Below are positions 16,362 to 23,829 of a stretch of DNA of 64,000 bases, piece after piece. A program made the position numbers and the translations under genes. The first letter of the stretch is position 1. Every line of letters begins with the position of its first letter. Source of the DNA: an uncultured Oscillibacter sp. (lineage in GTDB: Bacteria > Bacillota > Clostridia > Oscillospirales > Oscillospiraceae); contig CAJUQM010000002.1 in the NCBI GenBank assembly GCA_910588005.1, forward strand, positions 1 through 64,000, given 5' to 3'. The notes below the pieces were generated by a model that did no database searches, had not been told where the DNA came from, and worked only from the letters and a program-made list of their open reading frames with translations.

Positions 16362-18278
16362 ATGGCGGAATACAGAGCGCAGGAACAGGATATGATCTTC
16401 GCCCTGGACATTGGCACGCGCAGCATTGTCGGCGTTGTGGGAAAGCCCGTGGGCGGCCGGTTTAAGGTGCTGGATATTGAGGCGGCGGAACATGGCAGCC
16501 GGGCGATGCTGGATGGCCAGATTGACAATATTCAGCAAGTGGCCGCCTTGGCCCGCACGGTGACGGACCGCCTGGAGGGCCGCTTGGGCATTCGCTTGGA
16601 GCGGGTTTCGGTTGCTGCCGCAGGCCGTGCCTTACGGACTCAGGGCGCTAGCTTTGCCATGGACTTGCCGCAGAAACAGGCTATTACAGCCGAGCAGATC
16701 AGCCGGCTGGAGGCCGGCGCCCTGTCGGCCGCGGAAGAGGCTTTGCAGGTGGAAGAAGAGAGCCGGCGGCAATTTTTTATGGTGGGCTATACGGTGGCCC
16801 AGTACCGGCTGGACAACTATCCCTTGGCGACGCTGCTGAGCCACAACGGCCGGCGGGCGGAGGCAGAGGTAGTGGCGACTTTTCTGCCCGGCGAGGTGGT
16901 GGAGAGCCTCTATACCGCCATGCGGGCGGCCGGGCTTCAGGTGGCCAGCCTGACACTGGAACCCATTGCCGCCATGAATGCCGCCATTCCGGCGGAGCTG
17001 CGGCTTTTGAACCTGGCGCTGGTGGATATCGGCGCGGGCACCACGGATATTGCCGTCTGCCGGGACGGCAGCGTGGTGGGCTATACCATGGCCACTATTG
17101 CTGGCGACGAGATCACAGAGGCGCTGATGCGGGGCTTTCTGGTGGACTTTCAGACGGCCGAGGAGATGAAGCGCAGGCTGCATCCCGGCGAGAATGTCAC
17201 CTATACGGATATCCTCGGAATGGAAAACACCACACCCTATGAAGAGATCTGCGCCGCTATTGCTGATCCCATGGAGCGTTTAGCGGAGGCCATTGCCCAG
17301 CGTGTCACAGAGGTGAACACCGTGGCGCCCTCTGCGCTGTTCCTGGCGGGAGGCGGCAGCAAATTGGACGGGTTGCGGGAACGGGTGGCCAAATGTCTCG
17401 GCATGGACGAACGCCGGGTGGCCATTGCGGGAAATAACTACGCAAAGAGCGCCTTTGCAGACGGACTGGAGCTGGAGAATCCGGAGTATGCCACGCCGTT
17501 GGGAATTGCCGTATCCGCTGGCCTGGGCCTTTTGAACGACAGCTATGTGGTTACTCTCAACGGTGAGACTGCGAAGCTCTTTCGCAGCGGGAGCCTGACC
17601 CTGCGGGATATCCTGTTGATGAACGGCTATACCTATGCGGATATGTTGGGCAAGACAGGGAAAAATTTGAGCTTTATTTTGGATGGCAGACGGATGCTCC
17701 TGCGAGGAGAGCCTGCCGTACCTGCGATCTTGATGATCAATGGCGAGGAAGCCCCCCTTACCGCCATTGTCAACGCGGGGGACCACATCACATTTACCCC
17801 CGCCCGCTCTGGCGAGGATGCGGCTAAGACCTTGGGCCAGCTGTTGGGGGAGGATTTTTCCGGACGCGTGCTGGTGAACAATCAGGAGGCGTCTTTGGAT
17901 ACGGCGCTGCGGCAGGGGGATGTCATTCTGACCTTGGAGCGAGGCGCCGCGCCGGAGCATCCCAAGGCGGCTGCTCCGGCGGCTCCGGTACAGACGGCAT
18001 GTCCCGGCGGCGCAGTCTCCGAACCGGCAGCGCCTGCCGCAGTTTCCCCCAAACCGGTGGAGCGTCCAAAAGGAGTGCATCTTATTTTGAACGGGACGGC
18101 GCTGCTGCTGCCCGAAAAGGACAACGGTCAGCCCTATTATCTGATGGATTTGCTGGAACGCTCTGGATTGGATTTTGACCATCTGGAAGGTCCGGTTCGC
18201 CTGACGGTGAATGGCGTAGAGAGCGGCTTTAGCCAATCGGTGCGGAGCGGAGATGTAATCACCATTCGGTGCGACTGA
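16362..18278 (+). CDS. FtsA-like actin-fold protein with repeated C-terminal modules
   Basis: A 638-residue protein. The first ~385 residues follow the FtsA/PilM actin-like ATPase pattern: phosphate-1 loop ALDIGTRSIVGVVG, phosphate-2 region ALVDIGAGTTDIAVC, and adenosine loop ALFLAGGGSKLDGL. The last ~245 residues are unusual. Short segments of the form V-x-N-G or I-N-G followed by a G-D-x-I turn recur near residues 393, 457, 503, 573 and 613 (for example LMINGEEAPL with NAGDHITF, and LTVNGVESGF with RSGDVITI). They suggest tandem small beta modules, perhaps beta-grasp-like (inference). Role in division, shape or secretion unknown. The ATG at 16362 follows AAAGGAG; an upstream in-frame GTG at 16323 is rejected. 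Confidence 0.8.
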   Translation: MAEYRAQEQDMIFALDIGTRSIVGVVGKPVGGRFKVLDIEAAEHGSRAMLDGQIDNIQQVAALARTVTDRLEGRLGIRLERVSVAAAGRALRTQGASFAMDLPQKQAITAEQISRLEAGALSAAEEALQVEEESRRQFFMVGYTVAQYRLDNYPLATLLSHNGRRAEAEVVATFLPGEVVESLYTAMRAAGLQVASLTLEPIAAMNAAIPAELRLLNLALVDIGAGTTDIAVCRDGSVVGYTMATIAGDEITEALMRGFLVDFQTAEEMKRRLHPGENVTYTDILGMENTTPYEEICAAIADPMERLAEAIAQRVTEVNTVAPSALFLAGGGSKLDGLRERVAKCLGMDERRVAIAGNNYAKSAFADGLELENPEYATPLGIAVSAGLGLLNDSYVVTLNGETAKLFRSGSLTLRDILLMNGYTYADMLGKTGKNLSFILDGRRMLLRGEPAVPAILMINGEEAPLTAIVNAGDHITFTPARSGEDAAKTLGQLLGEDFSGRVLVNNQEASLDTALRQGDVILTLERGAAPEHPKAAAPAAPVQTACPGGAVSEPAAPAAVSPKPVERPKGVHLILNGTALLLPEKDNGQPYYLMDLLERSGLDFDHLEGPVRLTVNGVESGFSQSVRSGDVITIRCD

Positions 18279-18297
18279 GCGGAAGAGCGCAGAATCA

Positions 18298-19353
18298 ATG
18301 ACCGGGGAAGAGGACGGCGTCTGTGGAGGATCTGCCGACCCACTTGTAATTTGGAGAGTGAAACAGTTGAAACGGGAAAAAAAGGAAAAGGCGCCTAAGC
18401 CCAAAAAGGAAAAAAAGCCCAAGAAGCCGAAAAAGGAAAAACCTCCTAAAAAGGGAAAGAAAGGCGCCGCCCCAGATGTGGAAAACCCGGAGGGCGCCGC
18501 CGTTGAAACCGGCAAAAAGGGCAAGAAAAAACTCCTTATGATCCTTGCGCCCCTCTTGATTTTGGCAGTGGGCGCAGCGGTATTTTTGTTCGTTATCCGG
18601 CCCAAGATGGGCGGAGAAAAAGAGGTGGAGGAAGAGCCGCCGGAGCCGATAGAGATCCCTCTCATGTATACCATGGGGGAGACAGAGGTGCACGCTTTAC
18701 CGGTATGGGGCGAGGGTACGGTCTATCTGGAGGAACAGGAGATGCCTGCCGGGGAGGATGAGCCGGAACCGACAGCGGTAACTTACCGCTACGAAGGGCT
18801 GAGCAGCCCGGGTACGCTGGCCGCCGTCTACACGACTCTGATGACTGCCGAGGATATTGGCTTTTCGCAAGTAGATGAAGAGCTGATCCGAATCAAGGAG
18901 CCGGAAGAACCAGTTTTGGAGGCGGGAAGCGTCCATTTGGCCAAAAACGCCCCAGAAGAGGGGAAGGCCCTCTCCATTCAGATGGAATGGACGGAGGAGA
19001 TCTGCACGGTTACGGCGGATCTGGTGGACGGCAAGGTAAAGAATCCCCCAGAGCCGGTGTCCCCGGCCGGTCCTATGGGACTGTCGACAGAGCAGATGAT
19101 GGACTATATCCAGTCCCTGAGTCCCTCCGTGTTGGGGCTGGAAGGCACTTCCATGGAGGATTACGACCTCTTGATTCAGGATGGATCGGTTTTGATTGAC
19201 GGAATTCCCTGTGTCCGGATCAATGCCTACCAGATGAGCGGCCAGGGGACTTATGAGATTGGAGGAAATTACTTCCTCTCTCTGGATGGCGCGCACCTCT
19301 ACAGATTGGATGTAGCCAGCAACTCTGTGGAGGAGTTGGATACGCCGCAATAG
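18298..19353 (+). CDS. Lysine-rich single-pass membrane protein of unknown function
   Basis: An uncharacterised 351-residue protein. The N-terminal ~75 residues are strongly basic (repeats of K, P and E such as PKKEKKPKKPKKEKPPKK). One transmembrane segment follows (about residues 78-102, LLMILAPLLILAVGAAVFLF), then an acidic extracytoplasmic domain of ~245 residues. The start is uncertain: ATG 18298 has GGAAGAG 10 bases upstream, but an in-frame TTG at 18367 with GGAG upstream would begin directly in the lysine-rich region. It follows the FtsA-like gene by about 20 bases and may work with it. The 3' end overlaps the converging AAA+ gene by 55 bases. Confidence 0.7.
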   Translation: MTGEEDGVCGGSADPLVIWRVKQLKREKKEKAPKPKKEKKPKKPKKEKPPKKGKKGAAPDVENPEGAAVETGKKGKKKLLMILAPLLILAVGAAVFLFVIRPKMGGEKEVEEEPPEPIEIPLMYTMGETEVHALPVWGEGTVYLEEQEMPAGEDEPEPTAVTYRYEGLSSPGTLAAVYTTLMTAEDIGFSQVDEELIRIKEPEEPVLEAGSVHLAKNAPEEGKALSIQMEWTEEICTVTADLVDGKVKNPPEPVSPAGPMGLSTEQMMDYIQSLSPSVLGLEGTSMEDYDLLIQDGSVLIDGIPCVRINAYQMSGQGTYEIGGNYFLSLDGAHLYRLDVASNSVEELDTPQ

Positions 19354-20705
19354 TCTGGAAGCAGCTGCAGGCCTCCCGGAAGGCCGCTTAGAGAAAAGGA
19401 CTTCCATGCCGGAGGCGCCTGGAGGAATAGCGGAGTCAGCATGCCCTCGAGAATGCTGACGGCAGACCGCATGGAGAGGGCGTCCTGCTCTGGAGTTAAG
19501 GCGCTGGCGGTATCCGGGGCAACAGAGGTGATGCGCAGGCCGTATTCTCTGCCCAGGGCTGTGATCTGCTTGACGGTGATGGCCAGCCGGGCATTTTGAT
19601 CCAGCTGATGGAAGCTGATGAGGCCGCTGAACCGGCCAGCGATTTCCATCAGCACGCCCTGATGGACCATTGCCCGGCGGGCGACTTCGTTTTCTTGAAA
19701 AAGCTGCCTTGCCAGCTCTGCTGGCGAGGCGGCTTTTTCTTGCCGCGTCGCCACTTCCTGCTGGCTTGGACCGTTGGAAAATCCCAATTGCCGACAGCCT
19801 GCCGATGTCAAGTCGGCATTGGTGGTAAAGACAAATACGCACCGCCGGAAATCCAACTCCCGCTCTCCGGCATCGTCTGCTTTGTGAGCGGTGCAGCGGC
19901 CTTCATCCAAAACGGACATAAAGACCTTTAGGACCTCCGGGTGGGCCTTTTCCAGCTCATCAAACATAAATACGGTGTTGGGGTTTCGCCGCACGGCCTC
20001 GAAGATGGGCTGGTCCTCATAGCCAACATAGCCCGGCGGGGCTCCGGTGAGGCGGTGAACAGAGTGGGGCTGTGTAAAAGTATTTAACTCCGTCCAAATG
20101 AATTGGTAATGTTTGCCGCAGCACCGCTCTAAGGCGGGGGCAAGGGCCTTGCCCAACTCGGATTTTCCAACGCCGGTGGGACCGTGAAAGATCAGAGAAA
20201 GCGGACGGGCCGGAGCCTGCTTTCCCACGTGGCCGTAGAGACGGAAGGCGGTGGCCTCTACGGCGTGTTCCTGCCCCAGAACAGACTTTCCAAGCTCCTC
20301 TGCCAGGCGGCGGTAGAGGGGCGGCCAGACCTCCGGGGCGGAGGTCCGCCGTTCCGGGCGGGGGAGAGGGCGGCCTCGGATTGTGCTGGCGGGTTCTACC
20401 TCCCGCCGCAGGGATTGGAGCCGGGTGGAGAGGGCGGAGAAGCTGTCAAACCGCCATACGTTTCGCCCCAGAAAGATGGCCAGAACCCGGCTTTTTCCCC
20501 GATAGGTTATCATAGGCCGCCAATACAGCACATAGCTCTGTCCCTGCCGGAGAAAGCCCAGAGAGACCTTTTCCGGCGTACATCCATCAGGCATCTGGCA
20601 GTCTTGAAATTCATAGCCCTTTCCTTGCCGCCAGTGGACGTCGATGCAGGTTTGCAGGGCTTGGAAACCTGCCGGTGAAGCGGTGCATAGCTGATAAAAT
20701 GTCAT
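19299..20705 (-). CDS. Solo Clp/Hsp100-type AAA+ ATPase with unknown N-terminal domain
   Basis: A 468-residue protein. Its ~150-residue N-terminal part is not recognised. A single AAA+ module like the second domain of ClpA/ClpB follows: Walker A GPTGVGKSELGKAL (about residues 172-185), pore-like segment GAPPGYVGYEDQP, Walker B TVFMFDELEKAHPE, sensor-1 FTTNAD, and an arginine in the position of IAGRFSGLISFHQLD. The ClpB N-domain, first AAA domain and middle coiled coil are absent, and no IGF/L ClpP-docking loop is evident. It may remodel a specific partner. The start follows GGGAG. The 3' end runs 55 bases into the gene on the other strand. Confidence 0.8.
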   Translation of the reverse strand: MTFYQLCTASPAGFQALQTCIDVHWRQGKGYEFQDCQMPDGCTPEKVSLGFLRQGQSYVLYWRPMITYRGKSRVLAIFLGRNVWRFDSFSALSTRLQSLRREVEPASTIRGRPLPRPERRTSAPEVWPPLYRRLAEELGKSVLGQEHAVEATAFRLYGHVGKQAPARPLSLIFHGPTGVGKSELGKALAPALERCCGKHYQFIWTELNTFTQPHSVHRLTGAPPGYVGYEDQPIFEAVRRNPNTVFMFDELEKAHPEVLKVFMSVLDEGRCTAHKADDAGERELDFRRCVFVFTTNADLTSAGCRQLGFSNGPSQQEVATRQEKAASPAELARQLFQENEVARRAMVHQGVLMEIAGRFSGLISFHQLDQNARLAITVKQITALGREYGLRITSVAPDTASALTPEQDALSMRSAVSILEGMLTPLFLQAPPAWKSFSLSGLPGGLQLLPDYCGVSNSSTELLATSNL

Positions 20706-20748
20706 AGTGATTTCTCCCGAAGGGTAAATTTGGAAATGCAGGGACAGA

Positions 20749-20904
20749 TCAAGGGCAATACTCTCGAAAGAACTTCCAGAAGACCTGCATGGGGATACGT
20801 ATTACTGCCCCACAGGTATTTAAATTGCGCTTGGCGTACGGGCTGGATGATATCTTGTCCCTCAAAGAGAAATACCGCTGTCCTTTAAATTCCAGTATTT
20901 CCAT
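20749..20904 (-). CDS. Possible small protein of 51 residues
   Basis: An ATG-started frame just upstream of the AAA+ gene reads MEILEFKGQRYFSLRDKISS and onward, basic and aromatic, ending at 20749. The ribosome site is weak (GGA only). No similarity recognised. It could be a short leader peptide, a gene remnant or chance. Confidence 0.22.
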   Translation of the reverse strand: MEILEFKGQRYFSLRDKISSSPYAKRNLNTCGAVIRIPMQVFWKFFREYCP

Positions 20905-20923
20905 AAAATCCAAATTTTAACGG

Positions 20924-20968
20924 GAAAAAGAAAAAACACCGGCACGGTGCAAATGCACCATGCCGGCA
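20924..20968 (-). terminator. Rho-independent terminator of the flgM-yjfB operon
   Basis: Minus strand: a long stem (GCCGGCATGGTGCA paired with TGCACCGTGCCGGT) followed by TTTTTTCTTTTTC. It lies directly after the yjfB stop. Confidence 0.9.
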
Positions 20969-20976
20969 GATAGCCC

Positions 20977-21153
20977 TTAAGCGTAGGTGTCAATAAACTG
21001 ACCCATAGGCGGGGCATCTGGGAGCATATTTAAGAGTTCCTGGGCGGCCATTTCCATGGAGTCCATGGCCTTCCGCTGCAGAGCCGTAGAGTATTGCACG
21101 GAAAATTCCGCAGCTTTCATACTCATAGCGGCGCTGGCAATTGAGTCCATCAT
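20977..21153 (-). CDS. YjfB-family putative motility protein
   Basis: A 58-residue protein matching the YjfB motility family in size and pattern: an N-terminal helix with alternating small residues (SIASAAMSMKAAEFSVQYST), then LQRKAMDSMEMAAQELLNML and a short tail. The molecular role of the family is unknown, and members are found in flagellar or sigma-D regulated loci. The ATG at 21153 is placed 8 bases after AAGGAAG; an in-frame GTG at 21159 would sit on the ribosome site. It is the last gene of the late flagellar operon, starting at the end of csrA, with a strong terminator behind. Confidence 0.75.
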   Translation of the reverse strand: MMDSIASAAMSMKAAEFSVQYSTALQRKAMDSMEMAAQELLNMLPDAPPMGQFIDTYA

Positions 21154-21155
21154 GT

Positions 21156-21437
21156 TCACACTTCCTTTTCCTGGTTTTTTTTCGCAGACGGCGGCGTTTG
21201 GCGGGAGTGTCCCGGATTACTGCCAAAGAGGTTCAGCAGTTCCGCCGGGGCGGCTTCACCTGCGGCAGAGTCCCTGTTGGCTGCGGTGGCGTCCACCAGC
21301 TCGCTCCGCAGGATCGGTACATCCTGCGGGGCGGAGATAGCCAGACGGACGCGTCCGCCGTCTACAGAGACAACCGTAATGGAGATATCCTCACCGATTA
21401 CCAAAGACTCACCGGGTTTGCGCTGTAGAATCAGCAC
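21156..21437 (-). CDS. csrA: Carbon storage/flagellin translation regulator CsrA
   Basis: CsrA binds GGA motifs in mRNA leaders, in Bacillus the flagellin leader, and is held inactive by FliW. The first ~50 residues are canonical (LILQRKPGESLVIGEDISIT, then SAPQDVPILRSEL with the RNA-contacting arginine at about 44). At 93 residues it is longer than the usual 60-75, with a ~40-residue polar tail. It starts at GTG 21437 with GGAGG 7 bases upstream and overlaps the fliW stop by seven bases, so the antagonist and regulator are translationally coupled. Confidence 0.93.
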   Translation of the reverse strand: MLILQRKPGESLVIGEDISITVVSVDGGRVRLAISAPQDVPILRSELVDATAANRDSAAGEAAPAELLNLFGSNPGHSRQTPPSAKKNQEKEV

Positions 21438-21886
21438 GTGGAGGCCTCCTCCCTGGGGCTGAATTCGGCCAGAGAATGCCGCATTCCGTAAGCTTCCGTC
21501 TCCATAATGACCTGACGGGCCTCCCGCGTACCAGGATGGATGACAATTGGGCATTTCAGGTTCACCGTACTGGCGGAAACCGGATGTTTTACCGCGCACA
21601 TCACATAAAAGCAGAGTCCCTGCACATCCTTTACGTCAAAGAGCTGCAATTCTGCCTTTCTAAGGGTGGGTACATAATCCGGACAGAGAGAGAAGGGATC
21701 CATCACCACAAAAGCCAGAGCCGGCGTAGTTGTGCTCTGCAGGCACAACAGATTCTCTCCGCTGCCGTCGAAGGGCAAGAGAAGAAAGCTGTGCTCATCG
21801 TCAAAACCAAAGAGGCCTGCGGGAAAGGTGATGGTTTCAGAGAGTTCGTAGTCGATTTCTCCGAAGTACTTTGTCTGGAGCTTCAA
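21431..21886 (-). CDS. fliW: Flagellar assembly factor FliW
   Basis: FliW binds flagellin in the cytoplasm and antagonises CsrA, forming the partner switch that matches flagellin synthesis to export. Family features are the opening KLQTKYFGEIDYELSETITF, FPAGLFGFDDEHSFLLLPF, and the segment FVVMDPFSLCPDYVP. Start choice: a TTG at 21886 has a perfect AGGAGG 7 bases upstream. The ATG at 21904 lies on the stop of the upstream gene and would place this AGGAGG inside the gene. Operon neighbours yviE and csrA are as in Bacillus. Confidence 0.92.
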   Translation of the reverse strand: MKLQTKYFGEIDYELSETITFPAGLFGFDDEHSFLLLPFDGSGENLLCLQSTTTPALAFVVMDPFSLCPDYVPTLRKAELQLFDVKDVQGLCFYVMCAVKHPVSASTVNLKCPIVIHPGTREARQVIMETEAYGMRHSLAEFSPREEASTC

Positions 21887-21900
21887 TGGGGAACCTCCTG

Positions 21901-22512
21901 TCATGCCTGCACATCCACCGGCTCATAGTTGGGATCTGTGGAGGGGGGGACGTAGAGCGGACCGCCGATATACTTGATAATAACATCGGGCTGCTGTTTG
22001 ACAGTGATCTCGATATCGCCGGGAACAAATTCAAACTGGGCTTGGTTGAGACGCCAGTCGAAGTTCAGCTTATCCATCTCAAAGCGGATATTCAGCTCAC
22101 CGGGATCCCAGTCGATTTCCGGTCCAACAGAGGGAAGAAAATCCAGGCCCGGCTGGGCATTCATATCCGGACTGAGAGCGGTAAAAGCATACTGCGCCAG
22201 AGGATCCGGACCTCCCACTTTTGCCTTTAACAGCAGTTCGCCCTGCTGGGCATAGGTGGCGGTGGCCTGATAGGCGGCCTGCTTGCCCTTTTGGGCCGTC
22301 TGCTCAACGGTCTGAACCGGAGTAGGAGTAACGGAACTGCGCATCTCAAAGGTATCGATATTCAACCGGATCGGACGGCTTTTAATGCTCAAGCCGCCTT
22401 TGTTGCGGGAGATTTCCAGGTCTGCGGACGCTCTCGCGTATTCCAGCCGCGCGTGGGAGGTTTTCATCTCGATCTCAATGGGGACGCTTGTGATTTCAAT
22501 GAGCTGATTCAT
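21901..22512 (-). CDS. YviE-like protein (DUF6470 type)
   Basis: A 203-residue protein with beta-rich pattern, opening IEITSVPIEIEMKTSHARLE and ending with GDIEITVKQQPDVIIKYIGG, typical of the uncharacterised YviE family encoded between flgL and fliW in many Firmicutes. Function is unknown; conserved location implies a role in late flagellar assembly. Its stop is followed immediately by the ribosome site of fliW. Identification rests on sequence pattern and position. Confidence 0.72.
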   Translation of the reverse strand: MNQLIEITSVPIEIEMKTSHARLEYARASADLEISRNKGGLSIKSRPIRLNIDTFEMRSSVTPTPVQTVEQTAQKGKQAAYQATATYAQQGELLLKAKVGGPDPLAQYAFTALSPDMNAQPGLDFLPSVGPEIDWDPGELNIRFEMDKLNFDWRLNQAQFEFVPGDIEITVKQQPDVIIKYIGGPLYVPPSTDPNYEPVDVQA

Positions 22513-22554
22513 AAATCATACCAAACTCCTCTCTATATCAACTTAGAACTTCAT

Positions 22555-23808
22555 TTAATTGAAATTCATATAATCCATCAGACTTTCACTAAGGATGCTG
22601 TTCCCCACTTTCAAGGCAGTGTCGTAGCAATATTTGGCAAAGATGAAATCGGAGATGGCAGCGGCAGGGTCCACATAGTCGATAGCCTGGATCTGCTCGT
22701 TGATCGTATAGGCGTTGCTCTCCAGCTGGGTTTGGTTGTTTTTCAGGAATTGGGCCTGGGTGGTCAGCTCTGTGTAGCGGTCCTTCACCCGGTATGAGGA
22801 CTCTTCAAAGGCCTCCACCAGGGCATTAAACCGGGCCTCGTCTTCATTGCTGGCGAAATCGCCGTTTTCCGGACTGCACCGCTGCAGAATAGAGCCGATC
22901 TGATCAGTGATAGAGACGATATTTTTAGGGATGTCGTCAAAGGTGAAGGTGATGGCATCCGGCCGGGTGCCGTCAGTTTTGGGAGGGATCGTGACCGTCC
23001 GGGTTTCATGGCCATAGCCGCCCAGGAAATCCACTGCCTGCAATGAGACGTTGTAGACGCTGGAGGACTCCACCTCGCCGCCGTTCATGTCATAGCCCAA
23101 GCCGATGTCTACATACTTTTTCTCGCCCTTGGTGATATAGTTCAGCTTCTCCAGATCAGAGGCGGCATTGGAATCCACAGCGACACCCCGGTAGTAGAGG
23201 GTTCTGCCGGCGTCCAGATCATCGGCGGTAGGCTTGCCGTCGGCAGTGAGGTACTGGTTCATCTTTTTGAGATCCTCATCCGTGAGATTGTCAGGATCCG
23301 CCGGGACATAGGTCTCATCATACTCCGGGTTCAGTGTGGGCTTCCAGGTCAGGGGGACGTTCAGTCCATCTGCACCGGCGAAAACGAAGTTATCGCCGTA
23401 CCGCCCGTTCATAAACTGCACCATATCGTTGGCGTGGGCGGTGATCTCCTGTCCCAAGGCATTGCGGGCGGAGGCATCGGGACCGTTTAAAGCCCGGAGA
23501 ATGGCATAGTAGGCGGCGCCCTCAGCCTCTGGGTCGGTGTCGATGACTTTTTCCACACTGTCCATGGAGCTGTAGGCCACATCAAATTTCCGCACGATAG
23601 ACTCGTTCAGGGAGTGCTGGCTGCTGGTGCGCAGATATGCCCGGCGCAGCTGAAAACTGTGGGCCGCCGTGGCGGGATCCTCCGCAAAGGAATTGAAGGC
23701 CCGCCCGGTCATCACAGTGGTAATGGACTTGTTCAGGGTAAAGGTGGAGCGCTGTAAATTGTAACGGTATCCCTTTAGAGAACCGCTTGTCGTCATACGG
23801 GGAATCAT
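22555..23808 (-). CDS. flgL: Hook-filament junction protein FlgL (HAP3)
   Basis: FlgL joins the hook (through FlgK) to the filament. The flagellin-like N-terminal helix is visible (LKGYRYNLQRSTFTLNKSIT, then RAFNSFAEDPATAAHSFQLR), with the C-terminal flagellin helix (TQAQFLKNNQTQLESNAYTI). At 417 residues it is longer than the common ~300. The exposed middle contains a YLTADGKPT segment that also occurs in the FlgK insertion. The start has AAGGAGGG upstream, and the gene sits about 20 bases after flgK. Confidence 0.93.
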   Translation of the reverse strand: MIPRMTTSGSLKGYRYNLQRSTFTLNKSITTVMTGRAFNSFAEDPATAAHSFQLRRAYLRTSSQHSLNESIVRKFDVAYSSMDSVEKVIDTDPEAEGAAYYAILRALNGPDASARNALGQEITAHANDMVQFMNGRYGDNFVFAGADGLNVPLTWKPTLNPEYDETYVPADPDNLTDEDLKKMNQYLTADGKPTADDLDAGRTLYYRGVAVDSNAASDLEKLNYITKGEKKYVDIGLGYDMNGGEVESSSVYNVSLQAVDFLGGYGHETRTVTIPPKTDGTRPDAITFTFDDIPKNIVSITDQIGSILQRCSPENGDFASNEDEARFNALVEAFEESSYRVKDRYTELTTQAQFLKNNQTQLESNAYTINEQIQAIDYVDPAAAISDFIFAKYCYDTALKVGNSILSESLMDYMNFN

Positions 23809-23829
23809 CGATTTTCCCTCCTTTTAAAA

